A DNA stretch of 64,000 nt from Favolaschia claudopus (lineage: Eukaryota; Basidiomycota; Agaricomycetes; Agaricales; Mycenaceae), in the NCBI GenBank assembly GCA_037176885.1, contig JAWWNJ010000019.1, positions 992,001 through 1,056,000 of the forward strand, in the 5' to 3' direction. Of the stretch, positions 57,589-64,000 are shown one piece after another (the first letter of the stretch is position 1; every line of letters begins with the position of its first letter). Position numbers and translations under genes: made by a program. The notes under the pieces were generated by a model. It saw nothing but the letters and a program-made list of their open reading frames with translations, ran no database searches and had not been told where the DNA came from.

Positions 57589-57815
57589 GTCGGAAAGCCA
57601 GCGAATTTCCTCTTTTAAAAGCGTAAGTTATATGGTCGGTTGGAAAAGGAGAATGAGCCTCGTGACTTCGTCACGTCATGTTACGCGACGCGTCGGTCAC
57701 AGTCACAACGCCTCTTGCTCTTTGACCACCAAACCGCTTTGCATATTACAGGTGAATGACTTCCGCCAACCCAAAATCCTTGTACCTTACATGGATCTAG
57801 GCTTACATTTGCAAA
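57589..57815. promoter_or_regulatory. Short divergent (bidirectional) promoter
   Basis: Only 227 bp separate the start codons of the TPR/CCCH gene (minus) and the RING gene (plus). It contains CTTCGTCACGTCATG and the palindrome CGACGCGTCG (Mlu-type ACGCGT core, the fungal MBF/SBF-like box) near 57684-57694. Co-regulation is inferred. Confidence 0.45.
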
Positions 57816-58973
57816 ATGAGCACCCAAATACGCTGCGACGTTTGTCTGGAGGCATACTCATTAGACCTCTTCAGATTCCTTCCATCCTGCGGTAATCTAG
57901 CTATCGTCCGTGTCTTACAGCGATTCTCAATAATCAACGCGTCATAAAATTTCTAGGTCACGGACTCTGCCTCGTCTGCACCGAAAAGACTAGTTCAAAG
58001 CGCACCTGCGTTATATGTCGACATCCGAAAGGCTCGCAAGAACCCGTGCAGATATATCTTACCTTTGCTGAGGCTACGGACAAATCCCAGGCGTTAATTG
58101 AAGATCTTGACAGTATCAGACTGAATTCTGTTCCTTTAAGCGTACAGAAAGCTGGACAAAAACTTCGGGATGCGCTGCAGGACTCTAGTAGTGGGGATGA
58201 GGACGACGTGACGGTGCGTCCGTTACTTATTAAATCTACGGCTTCACTGACGAAGATACTACAACAGCGACACCTTCTTCTTGATGCCGCAAACAATCTG
58301 GAAGAACGCATATACCCTCTCTTCATCGAGCTGGACCTCGCCAACGAACAAATCGCCGCCATGACCGCCCAGATAGAGGAACTGCGACGCCAACTCAAAG
58401 AAGCCGAATCAAAGGAAGGCGAGATCAAACACCTCCGCAGAATGCTCACCAACACGCAAACCGCGTATACGAAGGCGTCCGCGTTGGAGAGGGAGACACA
58501 CGAAGCGTTAGCTGTGGAGAAGGAGCGAACGGCGAGATTGAATCGGACGGTACAGCGGCAGATCTCCGAGCTGAGCGCGAGGGAAGACGAAAGCGATGCG
58601 TTGCGGGCGAAGGTTACGAGACGTGATAAACGGGTACGCTTGCATTTCTGTTCTGTTCGCAAACTTCAGCCTCATTGGTTGAACAGCTATCCCTGCTCGA
58701 GAAAAAGCTCAAACTCCTGACCCGAACGCCCAACCACTCCAAGCCCAACGATCCCGATGACTCTTTGCAGATCGACAACTCATCAGAGGTGGGCGCTTTG
58801 CTTCAAATGACACTATGCCGTGTTCATTTTATGCTCTACAGAATATCCGCGTTGCGCGTAAATCTAACGACTGGCTCTCGAAATCCGAGAGGGCTGGAGT
58901 ACGGAAGCCTCCAAGGCCGCACAAAGTCTTGAAGCCTCTGCAGCAAGAAATGTTGTCAGATATCGAGCTATAG
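57816..58973 (+). CDS. RING-finger (C3HC4) coiled-coil protein
   Basis: This is a probable E3 ubiquitin ligase. Exon 1 starts MSTQIRCDVCLEAYSLDLFR; the RING is split by an intron inside the Gly of C/GH. Ligands in order: CDVC, C-G-H, HGLC, CLVC and CVIC, a full C3HC4. A long coiled coil follows (LTKILQQRHLLLDAANNLEE; LANEQIAAMTAQIEELRRQL; ALERETHEALAVEKERTARL). The frame then crosses a 47-nt intron, with donor GTGATAAACG inside the R-R-D-K frame, to PSLVEQLSLLEKKLKLL. A last intron joins SSE to NIRVARKSNDWLSKSE and the C-terminus QQEMLSDIEL (stop 58971-58973). About 315 residues. Substrates are unknown; the architecture resembles TRAIP/RNF-type ligases. Confidence 0.84.
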
Positions 58974-59402
58974 ACGCGATGGAAATTTTCTGCATTCTGG
59001 GGAGCTCAGGCTGCCTGGCACTGCAGAAAACAAGGCACTACTCTTCCGACTCAGCGTCGCGTCTTTTGAGGTCCCTCAGCGCCGTACGTGACTGCTGATG
59101 GGTATACCACGCACGTTCTCTAGCCATCGCCGAACGACAAGGGGAAGCGGTAGAAATTCTCGAGTTCTGGCTTGAGTTGAGGGTCTTTCGCGGTCGTCAT
59201 GCGAGCCAAAAAGCTCAGCTACCCAATAGTAGATGTAGCAGAACGATGAGAAGGAGCTTCAGAATGAATTTGTGGGGATGGGGTGCAGATTGGCCGCAAA
59301 CCAAAAATTTGCTCGGCAATCAAAACATCTCAATGCCAACGTTAACGCTGGGGCTGCGATGTGGCGGGTTCTTTGAAGCCTTTCCTTCCAACCACCACCC
59401 TC
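58974..59402. other. Intergenic spacer
   Basis: About 430 bp between the RING gene and the TLC-like gene. No coding signal is recognised. It includes the promoter of the downstream gene. Confidence 0.4.
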
Positions 59403-60197
59403 ATGCTCTATGACTCGGCCCTCACCGGTATCGCCGCAGCGAGTGCTAGTATTTTGCTATACCACGCGCTCCAGAAATCCTACACGACTCAACGACAGCG
59501 AGCATGGATCATCACAGGCTTTGCCAGCGCGTTCACCACCCTTTGCAGCGCTCCCTTTGTTCTTGACGTCGTCTGGTCCCGCGGCGACCTCAGAGCTCTC
59601 CATCCGCGCTTTCACCTCGCCGCGCTGACATGTCGAGCCTTCCAAGGCTCCCTCCTCGCCGATTTGATTGTGGGATGCAAATACTATCGCAGCAGTGTAA
59701 CGATCTGTTGGGGATGGATACACCATTGCACGTACATCCTCCTCATACAGTTTCTCATTCACCGCCGGTGGGCGCACTTCTTCTGCCTTGCTCTGGTCAT
59801 GGAGCTCCCCACCGCGTACTTGGCGCTGTCGTTCCTCCACCCTCGCGTCCGCCATGACGGCTTGTTCTGCGCTACATTCCTCGTCACCCGCATCCTCTTC
59901 CACCTCTTCCTTCTTCATGCGCTCTGTACTTCCCGCGGGCTTGCTGTGGTACAAGGCAGCTACCTTCCGGCATTGTTTATGGCACTGGCGTTTCCCGGTC
60001 ATGCAGTGTGGTTCGTACAGAGTGTACGCGGTGCCATTCGCAGACGCTGTGTACGGAGAGCGTCTATGTCCCAGATCGAGAAGCAGCAGCCGCCAGAGCG
60101 GACAGTATTTCCCGATCAAGCACTGGTTTCCGCGTCCTTGGCGTCGCTCGAGGAGCCACAGTGGAGACGTGTTGAGATCATGCTTAGTGCGATGTAG
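59403..60197 (+). CDS. Multi-pass membrane protein, TLC-domain-like
   Basis: A single exon encodes 264 residues from the ATG at 59403 (MLYDSALTGIAAASASILLY). At least six hydrophobic segments are present: ITGFASAFTTLCSAPFVLDV, SLLADLIVGCKYYRS, WIHHCTYILLIQFLI, FFCLALVMELPTAYLALSFL, FCATFLVTRILFHLFLLHAL and ALFMALAFPGHAVWF. The spacing of a conserved His pair (IHHC), the ME(L)PT motif and the downstream R-x-(L/F)-H resembles TLC (TRAM-LAG1-CLN8) proteins such as TMEM56/TLCD, which act in lipid metabolism. The ceramide-synthase catalytic HH motif is present only approximately. A short cytosolic tail ends MLSAM. Function inferred from fold resemblance. Confidence 0.68.
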   Translation: MLYDSALTGIAAASASILLYHALQKSYTTQRQRAWIITGFASAFTTLCSAPFVLDVVWSRGDLRALHPRFHLAALTCRAFQGSLLADLIVGCKYYRSSVTICWGWIHHCTYILLIQFLIHRRWAHFFCLALVMELPTAYLALSFLHPRVRHDGLFCATFLVTRILFHLFLLHALCTSRGLAVVQGSYLPALFMALAFPGHAVWFVQSVRGAIRRRCVRRASMSQIEKQQPPERTVFPDQALVSASLASLEEPQWRRVEIMLSAM

Positions 60198-60613
60198 GCG
60201 TCTTTCATAGGTGAGAATGCCCTTCTTCGAAACGAAATTCGCGCTAACTTGAATCTAGAATTTTCTTGGACATCTTGGGAGGAATCGAGGGTTTCTTGAC
60301 TTTGACAGTCATTCACGCTCCATAACGCTTGGACTGCATTCATGCATAGATAGATAGATCACGAGTATATAATAAATAATAATACGAGCATCGACCATTT
60401 GAACGCTGCCTTAATGAATCTTGGATTTTTTCGGTACATATCTCTGCTGGCACAGTCCATGCCTTCAAGTCGATGGACATTGGTTATTCGGATATCCAAG
60501 CGCTTTGTCTGCCAAATCATGGTGGCTCTGAAACCGTTCACCCCGAGTGAAACCAAAAGTACCAGTACAATATAAATACACCTTATTTCGTCGCCTGGTA
60601 CGAGGACGCGTAT
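60198..60613. other. Convergent spacer with small AT-rich microsatellites
   Basis: About 415 bp between the 3' ends of the TLC-like gene and the betaine-lipid synthase. It contains TAGATAGATAGAT (60346-60358) and AATAAATAATAAT near 60368. No gene was seen. Confidence 0.5.
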
Positions 60614-63553
60614 CTACGGTTGACTCAGCTCACATATCTGCCAAGGAGAAAGTAAAACGTACAAGTTCACTCTGTCCATCGGCTTCCGCGAGGTGTCCCT
60701 CACAAACAACGCATTTACTTCGAAACCTGCGAGTTTGAAAGCCTTGTTATAGCTCGGATCCCGCATGAAGGACTGCCAATAGACTGATCCGCCTCGGAGC
60801 AAGACTCTATCCAACTCAGAAACCAGATCCTCAACTTCACTTTCTGAATCGACATGATCCATCAGGAAGATATACTTGAGAGACGAGGTTGGCAGCTTTC
60901 TCAAGGTCCTGCATCGAAACAATCAGCATCGTTCTTCGAAGCAACAGTGAGAATTCAACTCACTCTAGCACAGACTTGGTATGAAGCTGAAACGCATCTG
61001 TGATCTTGCCGTTGTCCGCTTTGAAGTGTTCAAAGTCTGAGCGCGTGAGATACTCCGGACAACACTCAGCGGAATACCGTCCAGTCAAAATCTTGCAACA
61101 AATTAGGAGAACCGCCGACAATTCAGAAGAGCGCGGCGCGAACCAAGTGCCAGAAGTGCATATCAGTCTTGAGAAGATAGGTTGAAAAGACCGCATCCAG
61201 GGTATCCCGTGCGTGTTGAAAAACGCCGCCTGTGAATGAATGAACATTGATGCAATCACAGTTGAAAACACAGAATTGAACCAACAAACCATCCTGAAGC
61301 AGAGATTTCCACCGTTCATGCGATAGCCCCAGAACCTTGCGACAGAAAAATGGACTCTCGAGCAGTAACGCCACGATACGGTTGAAAACGATCGACCTCA
61401 ACTTTGTCCGCCAAATCAACGCCTGCTCAGTCACCGATTCCGAATCACACAGGGCAGCAACATGTCTCGAAACGCCGGGGATCGCCAACATAAGCTGAAT
61501 TAGAGAGAGCGCCCATTTGCTGCATCCACTGGAGTAGTAGTAGAACGACGAAGAAAAGGCGGTCTCGTGGCGTCTCCAGAATTGATAGGCAGCAGATGAT
61601 AGGTAAGGCGCGAGCTTCGAGTCCAGTAGCGATCGAAAGGCGGGGTGCTTTCCTTCTCCGAATAAGACGAAGAAGTCTTCATATTCTAGGGTTTGTGCTG
61701 CAGCTAGTTTGAGTTCTAGGAGATGATTCCGGCTGAGAATTGAGTTTGAACATAGATTCAAAGCTGGAAACAGAGGAGAACATACCAAGGATTGGGATCG
61801 ACGCAATGGATCTGATTATGCACACTTCAACTTTGATTGAAAAAAAGACAAGAAACAAAAACATACTTGCTTTGGTCGGAAATTGATGGCAAGGTGCAGA
61901 GCAGTATCGCTCGCATTAGAAAACAACAAGACAGAATCATTGGATCTCAATGATATTTCTAGATTTCGCATGAGTTCTCGGTAATCATCCTTGTGTTTCA
62001 AGTCAGCTTCTGCTTGCGAATCTCAAAGGACAACACACAAAACCGACGACCCAGTTTGATTTGTCGGATAAAGTGACGTGCTCTGGTTCATCGAAATACG
62101 GAAGGCGCCAACGCTGCGTGAATAGTAAGCATATACGGATACGCTCCCTTCGTCAGGGAATAAGCCGACCGTTGTGATAGAATAGTGAAACGGCGTCAGC
62201 GGTACACCTTGGGGTTGAAGACCCGGAGTTTTGAATGTCCTAGAAGCGTACTCTATTTCAAGGCTGCGGTCCAGGGGATAGTCTTCTGGGAAGCGTGCTC
62301 GACCAAGCCAGGTGAAATACGGACTGGAGTGTGTCAGTTGATTCAAAATCGGTACTATCGTTGTTTGGCTTACATTTGAATGAGATACGGAATGATGAAG
62401 TGGTTGCGCCCGTTGTACGACTTGATCTAAATGAGCTTTAGCAATGGCCAGAATTATGTTTAAGACATGGAGTGAGCTCACAGTACCAAACCGATGCTCC
62501 AGGTATGTGCGCTGGGTGGAACCCAGATATAACTGGCAATATCACCATGAGACTGTGTGGTCATCAAGCCAAATAGATTGACTTACATGGTCAAATTCGA
62601 AGAATATATGCCAAGCCCATTTGAACATCCATCCGCATTCTTTCCCTATCCCACCGATGGTTTTATCGATGAGTGAATCTTGCGGTCCTGCTGTATAAAA
62701 GTCCGCTATTCCGATCAAACCAGTCGTTGGGTTGAGGATATAATCGACGCGATCCAGGACTGTATAGAATCGGTTTATCTTGAACAAAAGTTGAACGTCA
62801 GAACGTGTTGCCGAAAGCAGACCGGGTATACCATGGTGATCGAGTAGCTCATCGTGACAAAATCGACGCTTCCTCGAGGATCTGTCCCCGCTGGCCATTC
62901 CGGTAGCCAAAACGTGCAGGCGTCTTGACACAGAACCGTGACATTTTTCCATCCCCTCTGCGCAATTCGACGGCGTGCCACCTCAAGCAAAGGCTCGCAA
63001 AGATCAACGAGATAAATTGCGTCGAAATTCTCTATAGGAAAGTGCTTGTCCATCATCTCAATATTCCGCCCTGTGTTTGTTTTCAGAAAATAGACACGGA
63101 GGCCATCAAAACAAGAGTTGACCTGTTCCGCCTCCAATGTCCACCCACACAAACCGTTTATTTGGCGCCCTTTGCCGGAGAACTTTCAGGTGTGAAGCCG
63201 AAAGCGCGACCATCGTGTTGCGTCCCCGAAGCAATCTGCCGCGTGTAGCATCGTAGATGTCTGCTTGACCCTCGTAGAACTAGAGTCCAGGATTGATGAG
63301 TAGAAGCAAAATGCCACGGACTGAAGGCTCGCCTGGTCTAACCGTGTTTTCGGGTCCCCTCCTTCAGCTTCGGTGGGCCGTAGAAAGCAGTGATATACGA
63401 ATTTCAGCTGGGGCCACAATCTATATGACGCTACGCAGACTATGAGAGCTGTCGTTGTCCAAACTGAGACTGAGAGAGAGTCATTGGGTCTGAGCAAGCG
63501 TTCAGTCAAGAACCGTTTCGAGCCAGAGCAGCTAACCCCTCAACAGAATTCAT
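60614..63553 (-). CDS. BTA1: Betaine-lipid (DGTS) synthase, BTA1 type
   Basis: Makes diacylglyceryl-trimethylhomoserine from SAM and diacylglycerol: a 3-amino-3-carboxypropyl transferase (BtaA-like) plus an N-methyltransferase (BtaB-like) fused in one protein. ATG at 63553 (MNSVEGLAALAR); a 44-nt intron leads to a TM segment (VWTTTALIVCVASYRLW). The N-terminal methyltransferase reads FYEGQADIYDATRGRLLRGR, VWVDIGGGTGRNIEMM (SAM loop), AIYLVDLCEPLLEVARRRI, DYILNPTTGLIGIADFY and FEFDHVW. The C-terminal BtaA part has NDSVLLFSNASDTALHLAIN, LELKLAAAQTLEYEDFFVLF, CPEYLTRSDFEHFK, KYIFLMDHVDSESEVEDLVS and GSVYWQSFMRDP, then MDRVNLYV at the end. All blocks are present in about a dozen exons. The last few residues are uncertain: stop at 60614-60616, or a slightly earlier stop after a very short intron. 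It lets cells replace phosphatidylcholine when phosphate is scarce. Confidence 0.94.
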
Positions 63554-64000
63554 ATTGAGGTGCGGAGGTCACGGTGGTTGGGCCTGGGGACGCCAATCGT
63601 ACACCCCGGCGGTGCTCGATCTACACAGGCCTGGCGTGAGGACCGCAGAGAAAACTATATCAGGGTATCAAGATGCGTTCTTCGTGTCAGATGTGCCGCG
63701 CCCGCAGATGAAGAAGCCCGCTTTTTCTGGAAACGTGGCCCTTAGACGGCCTACATATTCTTGGGTTCCGGATTGCCTTCAGTGAGGGAAACTTTGCTCT
63801 CGGGCAAGCCTTCCGATTGGCGGATCAAGGTGGTGCAGTGGTCCAAGCGCGACGTGTCACGCTGGACATTAAACCCGCGCCGGGAAGTTTTGTCACATGT
63901 GACATCACGTTCCCACGCGCTCGCGCTCTTTTTGCCTCTTTCTTCAGCTGATGCGACCTTTTTCTGCACTTTCTGGGTACAGGAACCTTGCCTCAAAGTA
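63554..64000. other. 5' flank of the betaine-lipid synthase, right edge of the window
   Basis: No complete gene. An 81-codon minus-strand frame (63751-63996) is Lys/Glu/Ser-rich, has no recognised family, and is antisense to shorter frames. It contains the palindrome at 63891-63904. Confidence 0.35.
63891..63904. promoter_or_regulatory. Palindrome TGTCACATGTGACA
   Basis: This perfect 14-bp palindrome has a CACATGTG core (E-box variant) 338 bp upstream of the betaine-lipid synthase ATG. In fungi, CACGTG/CACATG boxes are bound by bHLH factors, including the phosphate regulator Pho4/NUC-1 type. Betaine lipid is phosphate-regulated in other fungi, so the position is suggestive only. Confidence 0.35.

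Noticed and set aside
1..64000. tRNA genes, rRNA and CRISPR arrays
   Set aside because: A visual scan for GGTTCGAnTCC B-boxes with cloverleaf partners found none. Matches such as 29523 and 1680 lack stems. No regularly spaced short direct repeats of CRISPR type exist, nor are they expected in a fungal nucleus.
1..64000. A secondary-metabolite cluster built around the UGT, NmrA-like and MDR genes
   Set aside because: No polyketide synthase, NRPS, terpene cyclase, cytochrome P450 or DUF3328 gene is visible nearby. The three genes are separated by unrelated genes and long spacers.

Overview
This window is nuclear DNA from a filamentous basidiomycete, most likely an Agaricomycete. Genes are closely packed on both strands. 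They are broken by many short introns (about 45-65 nt, nearly all GT-AG). Several families are characteristic of mushrooms: F-box proteins with a preceding coiled coil, DUF6534 seven-helix proteins, DUF6699 proteins, HsbA-type secreted proteins and a fungal betaine-lipid synthase. No rRNA, tRNA, CRISPR array or complete autonomous transposon was seen. Gene models were built by eye from reading frames, splice sites and remembered family sequence, so internal splice sites are less certain than the family calls.

Layout. 1-6.4 kb: a sterol-type UDP-glycosyltransferase running off the left edge, a decayed HsbA-like secreted protein gene, and a cyclin-fold protein. 6.4-13.8 kb: an NmrA-like NAD(P)-binding protein and an intronless MDR oxidoreductase, set among two long non-coding stretches with diverged tandem repeats. 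13.8-18.4 kb: an F-box/leucine-rich protein, a 247-bp MITE-like element, and a tiny protein that resembles only the helix-turn-helix half of cyanase. 18.7-28.5 kb: a Na+/K+-type P-type ATPase, a SIRT5-like sirtuin and a KRE6/SKN1 beta-1,6-glucan synthesis protein. 30.4-36.7 kb: a POT peptide transporter, a hypothetical gene, and a tandem cluster of two intact and one decayed gene for very small secreted proteins carrying a doubled GWTVDGNN motif. 36.7-41.8 kb: a disordered hypothetical protein, a secreted PL14-like protein and an F-box protein. 44.5-51.8 kb: a DUF6534 membrane protein, a CCDC124/Lso2 ribosome-associated factor with a 12-nt micro-exon and a GC-AG intron, and two DUF6699 paralogues. 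52-64 kb: a single-pass membrane protein, a protein carrying five copies of a histone H3 N-tail-like motif, a TPR/CCCH zinc-finger protein facing a RING/coiled-coil protein across a short shared promoter, a TLC-like membrane protein, and a betaine-lipid synthase (BTA1 type).

The genes do not form one obvious pathway. Cell-surface and lipid themes recur (glucan synthesis, sterol glycosylation, betaine lipid, secreted proteins). The two observations most worth following are the H3-tail-mimic repeat protein (53969-55450) and the GWTVDGNN secreted-peptide family (34728-36444).
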